NCBI GenBank assembly: GCA_938046755.1
Contig: CALIXC010000026.1
Location: 1 to 17,301, forward strand
DNA from: an uncultured Lautropia sp.
GTDB lineage: Bacteria; Pseudomonadota; Gammaproteobacteria; Burkholderiales; Burkholderiaceae_E
Length of the DNA stretch: 17,301 nucleotides
Direction of reading: 5' to 3'
This document shows positions 6,937 through 15,191 of the stretch, one piece after another (the stretch's first letter is position 1; every line of letters begins with the position of its first letter). The notes under the pieces were generated by a model. That model saw only the letters and a list, made by a program, of their open reading frames with translations, did not search any database and had not been told where the DNA came from. Both the position numbers and the translations under genes were made by a program.

Positions 6937-8667
6937 CCACGGCGCCAGCGCCAGCGCTCCCCGCCGGATCTCGGCACCCGTCAGGCCGCTGCCCTCATCG
7001 ATAAGGCCGTCGGCCCAGCCGCGCGGCAGCGGAAGCCGTGCCTTCTTGCCGCTGAAATTGAAGATGCACAGCAGCGCATCGCCGTCCAGCTGGCGCTCGT
7101 AGGCGAGCAACTGCGGGTCGGCGGGCAGGAGCTTCAGCCGCCCCTTCAGCAAGGCGGGGTGCGTCTTGCGCCAGGCCAGCAGGTTCCGATAGAAATTCAG
7201 CATCGAATCCGGATTGCGCGTCTGCTGGTCCACGGCCAGTTCGCGGTGCTCGGGCGGGATGGGCAGCCAGGTCTTCGGGGCATCCGAGAACCCGGCGCTG
7301 GCGCCACGCTTCTTCCACGGGAAGGGCGTGCGGCAGCCGTCGCGCCCCTTGAACTCGGGCCACATGCGAATGCCGTAGGGGTCCTGCAGCTGCTCGAAGC
7401 TCAGCTCGACTTCGGGCAGGCCCAGCTCGTCGCCCTGGTAGATGCAGGGACTGCCGCGCAGTGTCATCTGCATGACTGCCGCCAGACGGGCGACCGCCTC
7501 GCCTCCCTGCTGTCCACCCCAGCGGGTACGGATGCGCGGACAGTCATGATTGGAAATGGCCCATGACGGCCAGCCGTCCTTCACGATACGGCCGAACTTG
7601 CCGAACACCTGATGCAGGAACTCGGCGGAGTGGGGTTCGTACAGCAGATCGAAGCTGTAGGCCATGTGCAGCTTGTCGCCGTCGGCCGTGTACTGGGCAA
7701 TCACCTCCAGCGTGTCGTCTGCGCCCACTTCGCCCACCATGGTGGTGTCGGGGTACTGGTCCAGCAGCGCGCGTAGCCGTTTCAGGAACTCCAGGTTCTC
7801 GGGCTGAGTCTGGTCGTAAACATGGCGCTGCCAGTCGTAGGGGTTGACCAGTTCCGGATCAGGAGCTTTCAGGCCACGGCGTGACCGGGGCGGATTGTCG
7901 CGCAGTGTCTGGCTATGGAAGTAGTAGTTGACGGTATCCAGCCGGAAGCCGTCCACCCCCAGTTCCAGCCAGAAGCGCATATCGGCCAGCAGAGCGTCCT
8001 GCACCTTGCGGTTGTGGAAGTTCAGGTCCGGCTGGCTGGACAGGAAATTGTGCAGGTAATACTGCATCCGCCGCGTGTCCCAGTGCCAGGCGCTGCCGCC
8101 AAAGACGGACTGCCAGTTGTTGGGCGGCGAACCGTCGGGCTTGGCATCGGCCCACACGTACCAGTCGGATTTCGGGTTCTTGCGGCTCTTGCGGCTTTCG
8201 ACGAACCAGGGATGTTCGTCGGAGGTGTGCGACAGTATCTGGTCGATGATCACCTTCAGACCCAGCTCATGAGCGCGGTCCAGCAGTGTGCGGAAGTCGT
8301 CCAGCGTGCCGAAGGTCGGATCGACGGCCCGGTAGTCCGAGACGTCGTAGCCGAAGTCGCGCATCGGACTCTTGAAGAAGGGCGACAGCCAGATGGCATC
8401 CACACCCAGCGCCTTCACGTAGTCCAGCCGTTGCGTGATGCCGTTCAGGTCACCCACACCATGGCCGCGGCTGTCTTGGAAGCTGCGCGGATAGATCTGG
8501 TAGATCACACCACCGCGCCACCATTCGTTGTTGGGCGCCTTGCGGGGAACGCGTGGCTGAGGGGTACCCCGCTTGCTGGAGGATGTCCCTGAAGATCCAT
8601 TCGCCGTCCCGCGGGAACGTCGAGGGCTACTGGCGGGGGCGGATGGACGGGGCGTGCGTGTCACCAT
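6910..8667 (-). CDS. GH13 alpha-glucosidase (cytoplasmic, alpha-1,4-glucoside hydrolase)
   Basis: A 585-residue alpha-amylase-family enzyme expected to release glucose from short alpha-glucosides such as maltose or sucrose. The (beta/alpha)8 domain starts at about residue 48 with WWRGGVIYQIYPRSFQDS. Conserved region I is the DQILSHTSDEHPWF stretch. The nucleophile is Asp244 in GFRLD, the acid/base Glu313 in MVGEVG, and the third carboxylate Asp375 in ISNHD. The C-terminal beta domain ends at VLIRP. No signal peptide is present, so hydrolysis follows uptake. The ATG at 8667 has GGAG seven bases upstream; the open frame to 8748 gives only unconserved residues. The first 45-50 residues are a Ser/Arg/Pro-rich tail not typical of the family. 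It is the last gene of the sugar ABC-transporter cluster, 92 bases after the ATPase gene. Exact substrate cannot be read from sequence. Confidence 0.92.
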   Translation of the reverse strand: MVTRTPRPSAPASSPRRSRGTANGSSGTSSSKRGTPQPRVPRKAPNNEWWRGGVIYQIYPRSFQDSRGHGVGDLNGITQRLDYVKALGVDAIWLSPFFKSPMRDFGYDVSDYRAVDPTFGTLDDFRTLLDRAHELGLKVIIDQILSHTSDEHPWFVESRKSRKNPKSDWYVWADAKPDGSPPNNWQSVFGGSAWHWDTRRMQYYLHNFLSSQPDLNFHNRKVQDALLADMRFWLELGVDGFRLDTVNYYFHSQTLRDNPPRSRRGLKAPDPELVNPYDWQRHVYDQTQPENLEFLKRLRALLDQYPDTTMVGEVGADDTLEVIAQYTADGDKLHMAYSFDLLYEPHSAEFLHQVFGKFGRIVKDGWPSWAISNHDCPRIRTRWGGQQGGEAVARLAAVMQMTLRGSPCIYQGDELGLPEVELSFEQLQDPYGIRMWPEFKGRDGCRTPFPWKKRGASAGFSDAPKTWLPIPPEHRELAVDQQTRNPDSMLNFYRNLLAWRKTHPALLKGRLKLLPADPQLLAYERQLDGDALLCIFNFSGKKARLPLPRGWADGLIDEGSGLTGAEIRRGALALAPWSGAVLIRP

Positions 8668-8759
8668 GGATCGGCTCCGGAAGAGGCATGTGCAGGGAAA
8701 AACATCGGAGCAGGTGGGGACGCCGGGCATCGCGCGCCTGGCGTCCATGGCGCGAGTAC

Positions 8760-9932
8760 TCAGGCTGGCTGAACGTGCCCGGCTGCACCCTTGTCCGATG
8801 GCAGGACCACCGTGCGATGGCAGGCGTTCTCATTGTCGTCGAAAACGTGCAGGTGGTTCTCGCGCAGTCGCAGGTGTATGGGTTGCCCCACACTCTGCTC
8901 GGCATAGTTCGGTACCTTGGCGATGAAGAGGCCTGCCCCCGGGATCGAGGTTTCCACGTACAGGTATGAAGAGTCTCCGACCCGTTCGATGTGGTTGATG
9001 GTGCCGGAGACTATGTTCTGCGCCTGAGACGGTCCGGAAAGCTCGGCCCGTTCCGGGCGGATGCCCAGTGTCACGGGCGTGTCCGGGGCCAGGTGCGTGG
9101 CGTTGACGCAGGCACGGACGACGTGGTCACCCACGGCGATCTCGGCCTGTTCCGGGGTGGCGGACTTGAGCGTTCCCGGCAGGGTGTTCATCTTGGGTGA
9201 GCCAATGAACTCGGCCACGAACAGGCTGTTGGGCCGATGGTAGAGCGTCAGGGGTGAACCGGCCTGGGCAACGGAGCCCCGTTTCTGAACCCGTTCACCG
9301 CTGTGCAGCAGCACGATCTTGTCGGCCAGCGTCATGGCCTCCACCTGGTCGTGCGTCACGTAGATCATGCTGGCGGTGCCGATGCGCTTGTGAAGGGCGG
9401 CAATCTCCAGCCGGGTCTGCACGCGCAGGGCAGCGTCCAGGTTTGAGAGGGGCTCGTCGAACAGGAAGACTTTGGGTTCCTTCACGATGGCACGCCCGAT
9501 GGCCACCCGCTGGCGCTGGCCGCCCGACAGCGCCTTCGGAAGTCGCTCCAGCAGCGGCTCCAGCTGAAGCGCACGCGCAGCCTCGGTCACCCGCCGCTCG
9601 ATCTCAGCCTTGTCGGAATGGAGCGTTCTCAGGCCGAAGGCCATGTTCTCCCGTACCGTCATGTGCGGATACAGCGCATAGCTCTGGAACACCATCGCCA
9701 CGCCCCGCTCGGACGGATGACGGTCGTTCATCAGTTCCCCATCGAAGTACAGTTCGCCGCGGGTGATGTCTTCCAGCCCGGCCACCATGCGCAGCAACGT
9801 GGACTTGCCGCACCCCGAGGGGCCGACGAAGACGCAGAACTCGCGCGGTTCGATGGTGAGATTCGCATCCTTGATGGTGATCGTCCGGGGCGTGTATTGC
9901 TTGCAGACGTTCTTGAATTCGATCTTCGACAT
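8760..9932 (-). CDS. Sugar ABC transporter ATP-binding protein (MalK/UgpC/ThuK type)
   Basis: This 390-residue subunit hydrolyses ATP to drive sugar import through the two permeases encoded just upstream. It has Walker A GPSGCGKST (residues 37-45), Q-loop Gln83, signature LSGGQRQR (135-142), Walker B VFLFDEP (155-161), the D-loop SNLDA and the H-loop His194. The C-terminal regulatory OB-fold region follows, with FIGSPKMN and LGIRPERAEL. The segment SGERVQKRGSVAQAGSPLTLY is a few residues longer than the usual loop before the Y-x-R-P motif. The start at 9932 (MSKIEFKNV) is where the family begins; the frame runs open to 10100 but that part is unconserved and would overlap the permease gene. 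No clear Shine-Dalgarno is seen. A 151-base gap separates it from the permease gene, larger than elsewhere in the cluster. Confidence 0.95.
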   Translation of the reverse strand: MSKIEFKNVCKQYTPRTITIKDANLTIEPREFCVFVGPSGCGKSTLLRMVAGLEDITRGELYFDGELMNDRHPSERGVAMVFQSYALYPHMTVRENMAFGLRTLHSDKAEIERRVTEAARALQLEPLLERLPKALSGGQRQRVAIGRAIVKEPKVFLFDEPLSNLDAALRVQTRLEIAALHKRIGTASMIYVTHDQVEAMTLADKIVLLHSGERVQKRGSVAQAGSPLTLYHRPNSLFVAEFIGSPKMNTLPGTLKSATPEQAEIAVGDHVVRACVNATHLAPDTPVTLGIRPERAELSGPSQAQNIVSGTINHIERVGDSSYLYVETSIPGAGLFIAKVPNYAEQSVGQPIHLRLRENHLHVFDDNENACHRTVVLPSDKGAAGHVQPA

Positions 9933-9968
9933 GGGCGGAGCGCTGGCTGCGCGGGTTGGAGTTGAGAG

Positions 9969-9986
9969 CGAGAGAATCTGTCGATG
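9969..9986 (+). repeat. 18-bp exact repeat, copy 2 (gap between permease and ATPase genes)
   Basis: The same 18 bases as at 5290-5307, here in the non-coding gap 5' of the ATPase gene and in the opposite sense to that gene. The ATG it contains opens only a nine-codon frame, so it is not the start of a recognisable gene here. Its role is unknown. Confidence 0.55.
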
Positions 9987-10083
9987 GCGCGACGAAGGAT
10001 CCGGAAGGCCTGAGGGCAGGCGGGCCCAGGCCGAAGCGGGAAAATGGCGAGCGAGGCTGTGTCGGGAATGCCTGCCGGAGTCC

Positions 10084-10929
<846 letters not shown>

Positions 10930-10974
10930 GTCCGTTGCCCGATATGTTGGGGGTAAGGAGAGGCAACCGGGGCG

Positions 10975-11886
10975 TCACTCGGACTTGCCCCGGATGAACT
11001 TCATATAGGCCAGCGTGCACAGCGAGATGATCAGGAAGAGTGCCGTGGAAGCGGCCGAGCCGTAGCCCAGATAGCCGTTTTCCACCATCTCGCGCTGCAC
11101 GAAGCCCGACATGGAGATCGTCGCGTTGCTGGACGAGGTCAGCACGTAGATCAGGTCGAAGACGCGCAGCGCATCCAGCAACCGGAAAATGATGGCCACC
11201 ATCAGCGCGGGCCGGATGAAGGGAAGGGTGATCTTCCAGAAGACCCGCCATGGGCTGATGCCGTCGACTTTGGCCGCCTCATAGCAGTCCTTCGGGACCG
11301 TCTGCAGCGCCGCCAGGATCAGCAGCGTCATGAAGGGCACGGTTTTCCAGACATCCACGAAGATCACCGTCCACATGGCCCACTGGGGCGATGCCGTCCA
11401 GGCGATGTTGTGGTCGATGATGCCCAGCGTGCGCAGCCAGTTGTTCACCAGCCCGAACTGGTCATGCAGCATCCAGCCCCACAGCTTGGCCGACACGATG
11501 GTGGGAATGGCCCAGGGCACAAGCACCGCGGCACGGACCAGCATGCGGCCGCGAAACTCCTGGTTCAGCAGCAGGGCCACGCCCAGGCCCAGCACCGTTT
11601 CCAGGGCCACAGAGACGACGGCAAACTGCAGGGTGTTGCGAATGGATCCGCCCCAGTCGCTGGCCCAGAAACCATCGGTGTAGTTGGGGTTGCCGAACAG
11701 GCCGAACTCACCCCAATAGTTGTCCAGCCCCACGAACTGGGCAGACTCGATGTCACCCATGTTGGCGTCGGTGAAGCTGAACCAGATGGTCCGGGCCAGT
11801 GGCCAGACGGCCACGGCCAGGAGCGTGATCAGCATGGGAGTCAGGAATATCCATGCCTGACGGGTCCTGCGGGATGCCTGTGCCAT
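10975..11886 (-). CDS. Sugar ABC transporter permease (MalF/ThuF type)
   Basis: A 303-residue inner-membrane permease, partner of the MalG-like protein. It starts with a short basic stretch followed by a first membrane segment WIFLTPMLITLLAVAVWPLA, a periplasmic loop with FVGLDNYWGEFG, and further membrane segments up to ALFLIISLCTLAYMKFI. The EAA loop reads CYEAAKVDGISPWRVFWKIT, followed by LPFIRPAL. The length matches the short ThuF/UgpA class rather than E. coli MalF, which has a long extra periplasmic domain. The gene begins 14 bases after the stop of the proximal binding-protein gene, so the two are surely co-transcribed. Confidence 0.94.
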   Translation of the reverse strand: MAQASRRTRQAWIFLTPMLITLLAVAVWPLARTIWFSFTDANMGDIESAQFVGLDNYWGEFGLFGNPNYTDGFWASDWGGSIRNTLQFAVVSVALETVLGLGVALLLNQEFRGRMLVRAAVLVPWAIPTIVSAKLWGWMLHDQFGLVNNWLRTLGIIDHNIAWTASPQWAMWTVIFVDVWKTVPFMTLLILAALQTVPKDCYEAAKVDGISPWRVFWKITLPFIRPALMVAIIFRLLDALRVFDLIYVLTSSSNATISMSGFVQREMVENGYLGYGSAASTALFLIISLCTLAYMKFIRGKSE

Positions 11887-11900
11887 GACGCTCTACCTGC

Positions 11901-13163
11901 TTACCATTTGTTGCGCTTGACCTGCTTGAGCCTGCCTTCCAGTTTCTTCACGGCATCGGTGCCATTGGTGCGCCCGCTCAGCACTTCATGCGTGGCATTC
12001 CAGAAGCTCTGGCTGACCTCGTTGTATTTCAGGCCGGTGATGGTGGCAGGCCGCGGCAGGGCGTTCTGCAGCACCTGGTACAGGTTGGTGAAGAACGGGT
12101 TGGCGGCCAGCACTTCCTTGTCCTCGTACAGGGCCGGATAGGTGGGATTGAACGACCCCTCGATGGCGCGGCGCTTCTGTTCACGCTCGCTGGTCAGGTA
12201 CATCACCAGGTCGGCCGCTTCGTCGGGGTGTTTCGAATACTTGGACACGGAAAGCTGCCAGCCGCCCAGCGTGGCAGCCTGGCCTTTCTCGCCGCCCGGC
12301 ATGGTGGTTACGCCCACCTTGTCCTTCACGCGGCTGTCCGCGCCCTGTGCCAATGCCCAGGCATAGGACCAGTTGCGCATGAAGGCCGCCTTGCCGTTCT
12401 GGAACACGCCACGTGCGTCTTCCTCGGCATAGTTGAGCACGCCCTGCGGCGAGATGGTGCCGATCCAGCCTCTGGCCGTGTCCAGCGCCTTGGCGGCATG
12501 CTCATTGTTGATGGTGATGTTGCCCTGCTCGTCGACGATGGTGCCGCCGCCGTCGCTGTACACCCATTCCAGCGCGTTGCAGGTCAGCCCTTCATAGGCC
12601 TTGCCCTGCCAGACATAGCCCTGGAAGTCGTTGTTGCCGGCCTTGCGCTCGCCGTCCTGGATGACGGCAGCGGTCTTGGCGAACTCTTCCCAGGTCTTGG
12701 GTACGGGCTGCTTGTACTTTTCCAGAAGGTCCTTGCGGTAGTACAGCATGCCGGCCTCGGTGAACCAGGGCATGGCCACCAGTTTCCCCTTCACCGTGTT
12801 GTTGGCGATGATGGCGGGGAAGTGCTTCTTCGCTTCGTCCTTGGCGTAGGAGGTGAGGTCGATCAGGTGGTTGCCGATCATGCCAGGCCACACCACGTCC
12901 AGCGTCACGACGTCCATGTCCGACGACTTGGCGGCAAACAGCTTGCGGTACAGGCCCAGAATGTCGCTGGGGGCGGTGGGAATGGACACCAGCTTCACTG
13001 AGTTGCCGGTCTTCCGGGCCCATTCGTCGGTGGCGCGCTTGCAGAACTCGTAGTCCTGCCCGACCGTACCGCACGAGATGGTGATAGTGGCGGCCTGGGC
13101 AAGGCCGGCGCACGCCATCAGGATGGCTCCTGCCAGCAGCTTGGGGGTAAAGCTTCGGGTCAT
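11901..13163 (-). CDS. ThuE-like solute-binding protein, copy adjacent to permeases
   Basis: A 420-residue periplasmic family-1 sugar-binding protein that would deliver substrate to the MalF/MalG-like permeases. The N-terminal signal peptide is MTRSFTPKLLAGAILMACAG with cleavage after LAQA. The mature part shows ITISCGTVGQDYEFCKRATD, SSDMDVVTLDVVWPG, HFPAIIANNTV and AMPWFTEAGMLYYRKDL, which resemble the trehalose/maltose-binding protein ThuE and its relatives. It ends in Lys-Trp like its paralogue. The ATG at 13163 has GGAG six bases upstream. An inverted repeat (13162-13206) overlaps this start region. It is the second of two tandem paralogues; by eye roughly two thirds of residues are identical. 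Specificity for trehalose, maltose or sucrose is inferred from family and neighbours only. Confidence 0.93.
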   Translation of the reverse strand: MTRSFTPKLLAGAILMACAGLAQAATITISCGTVGQDYEFCKRATDEWARKTGNSVKLVSIPTAPSDILGLYRKLFAAKSSDMDVVTLDVVWPGMIGNHLIDLTSYAKDEAKKHFPAIIANNTVKGKLVAMPWFTEAGMLYYRKDLLEKYKQPVPKTWEEFAKTAAVIQDGERKAGNNDFQGYVWQGKAYEGLTCNALEWVYSDGGGTIVDEQGNITINNEHAAKALDTARGWIGTISPQGVLNYAEEDARGVFQNGKAAFMRNWSYAWALAQGADSRVKDKVGVTTMPGGEKGQAATLGGWQLSVSKYSKHPDEAADLVMYLTSEREQKRRAIEGSFNPTYPALYEDKEVLAANPFFTNLYQVLQNALPRPATITGLKYNEVSQSFWNATHEVLSGRTNGTDAVKKLEGRLKQVKRNKW

Positions 13164-13206
13164 GATCGTCTCCGCCTGTCGGGGTGAAAATGTTGAAGAC
13201 GATCAT
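13162..13206 (-). promoter_or_regulatory. 10-bp inverted repeat able to mask the start codon of the proximal binding-protein gene
   Basis: ATGATCGTCT (13162-13171) and AGACGATCAT (13197-13206) are perfect inverted copies separated by 25 bases. On the minus strand the downstream arm covers two bases of the GGAG ribosome-binding site and two of the ATG of the gene starting at 13163. The upstream arm overlaps the candidate -10 box TATGAT. An mRNA containing both arms could fold and block initiation; an mRNA begun at the local promoter would lack most of the upstream arm. The regulatory meaning is inferred. Confidence 0.45.
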
Positions 13207-13207
13207 A
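13202..13207 (-). promoter_or_regulatory. Candidate -10 box of the proximal binding-protein gene
   Basis: TATGAT on the minus strand, 39 bases before the start at 13163, in an AT-rich spacer (ATTAAACATTTC lies just upstream). The paralogous gene has the same TATGATCG octamer at a similar distance (14567-14572). No strong -35 was found, so an activator may be needed. Confidence 0.35.
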
Positions 13208-13267
13208 CCTGTGAAATGTTTAATTTTGTAGAAAACCCCGGGGGTGCATTGGTCTCTGCCTAACGCA

Positions 13268-14533
13268 TCACCACTGGTCCTGCTTCACCTCTCCCAGCCG
13301 TTCCTGCAGCTTCTTCACGGCCTCGGCACCCTTGGCTCGGCCGTCCAGCCCATCATGCACGGCGCTCCAGAAGGCCTGGCTGACGGCGTCATACTTGGGG
13401 CCGGTGATGCTGGATGGTCGGGATACGGCATTGGGGAGCACGTCGTACAGTGTGCCGAAGAACGGGTTGGCGGCCAGCACTTCCTTGTCCTTGTATAGGG
13501 CAGGGTAGGTGGGGTTGTAGGCCCCCTCGATGGCACGACGCTTCTGCACCTTCTCGCTGGTCAGGTACATCACCAGATCGGCGGCTTCTTCAGGGTGCTT
13601 CGTGTATTTGGACACGGCCAGCTGCCAGCCACCCAGGGTGGCGGTGCTGCCGTTCTCGCCGGCGGGCAGGGGGGCCACACCCACCTTGTCCTTCACGCGG
13701 CTGTTGGCGCCCTGCACCAGCGCCCAGGCATAGGGCCAGTTGCGCATGAAGGCGGCCTTGCCGTTCTGGAAGAGGTTGCGTGCATCTTCTTCGGCATGGC
13801 CAAGCACGCCCTGGGGCGAGAGGGTGCCGACCCAGCCTGCGGCCCGGTCCAGGGCACGGGCGGCGTTCTCGTTGTCGATGGTGATCTCGCCGGCTTCGTT
13901 GACGATGGTGCCGCCCCCCTGGCTGTGCACCCATTCCAGCGCGTCGCAGGTCAGGCCTTCATCGGGGCGGCCCTGCCAGGCGAACCCCTGAAAATCCTCC
14001 CGGCCAGCCTTGCGCTCACCTTCCTGAATGGTGGCAGCTGCCTTGGCGAACTCATCCCAGGTGGTGGGGGTGGACAGTTCGTATTTTTCCAGCAGGTCCT
14101 TGCGGTAGTAGAGCAGCCCGACTGCGGTGAACCAGGGCATGGCCACCAGGCGGCCTTGCACGGTGTTGTTGGCGATGATGGCAGGAAAATGCTTCTTCAC
14201 CTCGTCCTTGGCATAAGGCGTGAGGTCCAGCAGATGCTGGCCGAGCATGCCGGTCCAGACCACGTCCACCATCACCACGTCCACGTCGGATGAGCCGGCC
14301 GCGAACATCTTCTGGTAAAGGCCCAGGGTCTCGGTGCTGGATACGGGGACGGACAGCAGCTTGACCTGGTTGCCGGTCTTGCGCGCCCATTCGTCGGACG
14401 CGTGCTTGCAGGAGTCATAGTCCTGCCCGACGGAGCCACATGCAATGGTGAGGGTGGTTTCGGCCTGGGCGAAGCCGGCACAGGTGGCAAGAAGAGCGCC
14501 GGCCAGCAGCGTGTGGGTGAAACGTCGGGTCAT
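13268..14533 (-). CDS. ThuE-like solute-binding protein, promoter-proximal copy
   Basis: A 421-residue periplasmic sugar-binding protein, paralogue of the next gene. The signal peptide is MTRRFTHTLLAGALLATCAG with cleavage after FAQA. The motifs run parallel to the sister protein: LTIACGSVGQDYDSCKHASD, SSDVDVVMVDVVWTG, HFPAIIANNTV, AMPWFTAVGLLYYRKDL, and the terminal Gln-Trp. Differences include Glu-Ala to Ala-Val in the WFT..GLLYY segment. The start at 14533 aligns with the sister protein; the GTG at 14545 and ATG at 14539 would add only a few residues. No clear Shine-Dalgarno is visible. A 104-base gap separates it from the sister gene. The pair probably arose by tandem duplication and may serve one transporter with two ligand ranges. 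Confidence 0.92.
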   Translation of the reverse strand: MTRRFTHTLLAGALLATCAGFAQAETTLTIACGSVGQDYDSCKHASDEWARKTGNQVKLLSVPVSSTETLGLYQKMFAAGSSDVDVVMVDVVWTGMLGQHLLDLTPYAKDEVKKHFPAIIANNTVQGRLVAMPWFTAVGLLYYRKDLLEKYELSTPTTWDEFAKAAATIQEGERKAGREDFQGFAWQGRPDEGLTCDALEWVHSQGGGTIVNEAGEITIDNENAARALDRAAGWVGTLSPQGVLGHAEEDARNLFQNGKAAFMRNWPYAWALVQGANSRVKDKVGVAPLPAGENGSTATLGGWQLAVSKYTKHPEEAADLVMYLTSEKVQKRRAIEGAYNPTYPALYKDKEVLAANPFFGTLYDVLPNAVSRPSSITGPKYDAVSQAFWSAVHDGLDGRAKGAEAVKKLQERLGEVKQDQW

Positions 14534-14566
14534 GGTCATTCGCACGGATGATGGACATCACTGGCG

Positions 14567-14572
14567 ATCATA
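14567..14572 (-). promoter_or_regulatory. Candidate -10 box of the sugar-uptake cluster
   Basis: TATGAT followed by CG on the minus strand, 34 bases before the first binding-protein gene. The octamer TATGATCG recurs before the sister gene at nearly the same distance, which supports both as promoter elements. A -35 element is not obvious. Confidence 0.35.
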
Positions 14573-14632
14573 GCCCGGAACATGGCAACCGTGGGAGCAG
14601 GCAGGAGTGCCCGAAAACGTGTTTAGTGGGCT

Positions 14633-14917
14633 CTACAGGCGTCGTGCCGCTTTCTGATAGACCTCCATGCGCTCACGCTTTCCCACGGCGATGACCTGGA
14701 CGATGATCTTCTCGTCTTGTACCTGATAGACCAGACGATAGCCACTGCTGCGAAGCTTGATCTTGTAGCAGTCGGCCATGCCGATAAGGCGGGCGCTGGG
14801 CACCTTCGGGTTTTGCAGTCGCTCCTCAAGTTTGTCGAGAAACTGATTGGCGATGTTTGCCCCCAGTTTCCTGAACTCCTTTAGGGCTTGGGGGTTGAAG
14901 GTGAGCTGATACTTCAT
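14633..14917 (-). CDS. relE: RelE-family mRNA interferase toxin
   Basis: A 94-residue type II toxin that would cleave mRNA in the ribosomal A site. The match to E. coli RelE is strong across the protein: ALKEFRKLG, then LIGMADCYKIKLRSSGYRLV (nearly identical to the E. coli block), and VGKRERMEVYQKA. The catalytic residues fall at the E. coli positions: Lys52, Lys54, Arg61, Arg81 and Tyr87, so the toxin looks intact. Its ATG overlaps the antitoxin TGA by four bases (ATGA, 14914-14917), the translational coupling typical of such pairs. The sugar-uptake cluster begins about 100 bases downstream on the same strand. Toxin activity is inferred from conservation. Confidence 0.93.
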   Translation of the reverse strand: MKYQLTFNPQALKEFRKLGANIANQFLDKLEERLQNPKVPSARLIGMADCYKIKLRSSGYRLVYQVQDEKIIVQVIAVGKRERMEVYQKAARRL

Positions 14918-15168
14918 CGACGCAGCGACTCCAGCTCCACGGGAATGGGCTCCTCGTGCTGGCGCTCTTCCACGATTCTGGTCAGCTCGGCATCTTCGGC
15001 CAGCTCCATGAAGTACTCATAGAGCTCGGGCGATACGCAATAGAAGGCCGGTTTGTCCTTGTCTAGGATGGCGATGGCGTGTCCATCAGCAGCGCTGAAA
15101 GTTTCCAGAGGGGCCTCTTTCAGCTCGGCAAGGCTGGCGACGGTATCGGTCAGGATCAGGCTGGGCAT
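14914..15168 (-). CDS. Phd/YefM-like antitoxin of the RelE pair
   Basis: An 84-residue acidic protein directly upstream of, and overlapping by four bases, the RelE toxin gene. The N-terminal half, TDTVASLAELKEAPLETFSAADGHAIAILDKDKPAFYCVSPELYEY, has the Phd/YefM fold pattern: a D/S-L-x-x-L-K opening, a turn, a strand pair with KPAFY..SPE, and the YEYF helix. That fold normally binds the operator as a dimer. The C-terminal tail, rich in Glu (RIVEERQHEEPIPVELESLRR), would wrap and neutralise the toxin. The start at 15168 has only a weak GGGATG upstream. The gap to the preceding NTF2-like gene is 23 bases, so any promoter must lie inside that gene or further upstream. It is Phd-like rather than RelB-like, a mixed pairing that is common in proteobacteria. 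Confidence 0.85.
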   Translation of the reverse strand: MPSLILTDTVASLAELKEAPLETFSAADGHAIAILDKDKPAFYCVSPELYEYFMELAEDAELTRIVEERQHEEPIPVELESLRR

Positions 15169-15191
15169 GGCGTCATCCCAAGAAGAGAGGG

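Noticed and set aside
11988..13001. A 337-codon plus-strand open frame over the proximal binding-protein gene
   Set aside because: A similar shadow frame occurs over the paralogous copy (13595-14293), as expected from antisense of homologous sequence; no domain is recognised.
13208..13240. Factor-independent terminator after the first binding-protein gene (ACCCCCGGGGTTTT on the minus strand)
   Set aside because: The palindrome has no loop space to form a stable RNA hairpin, so termination there is unlikely.
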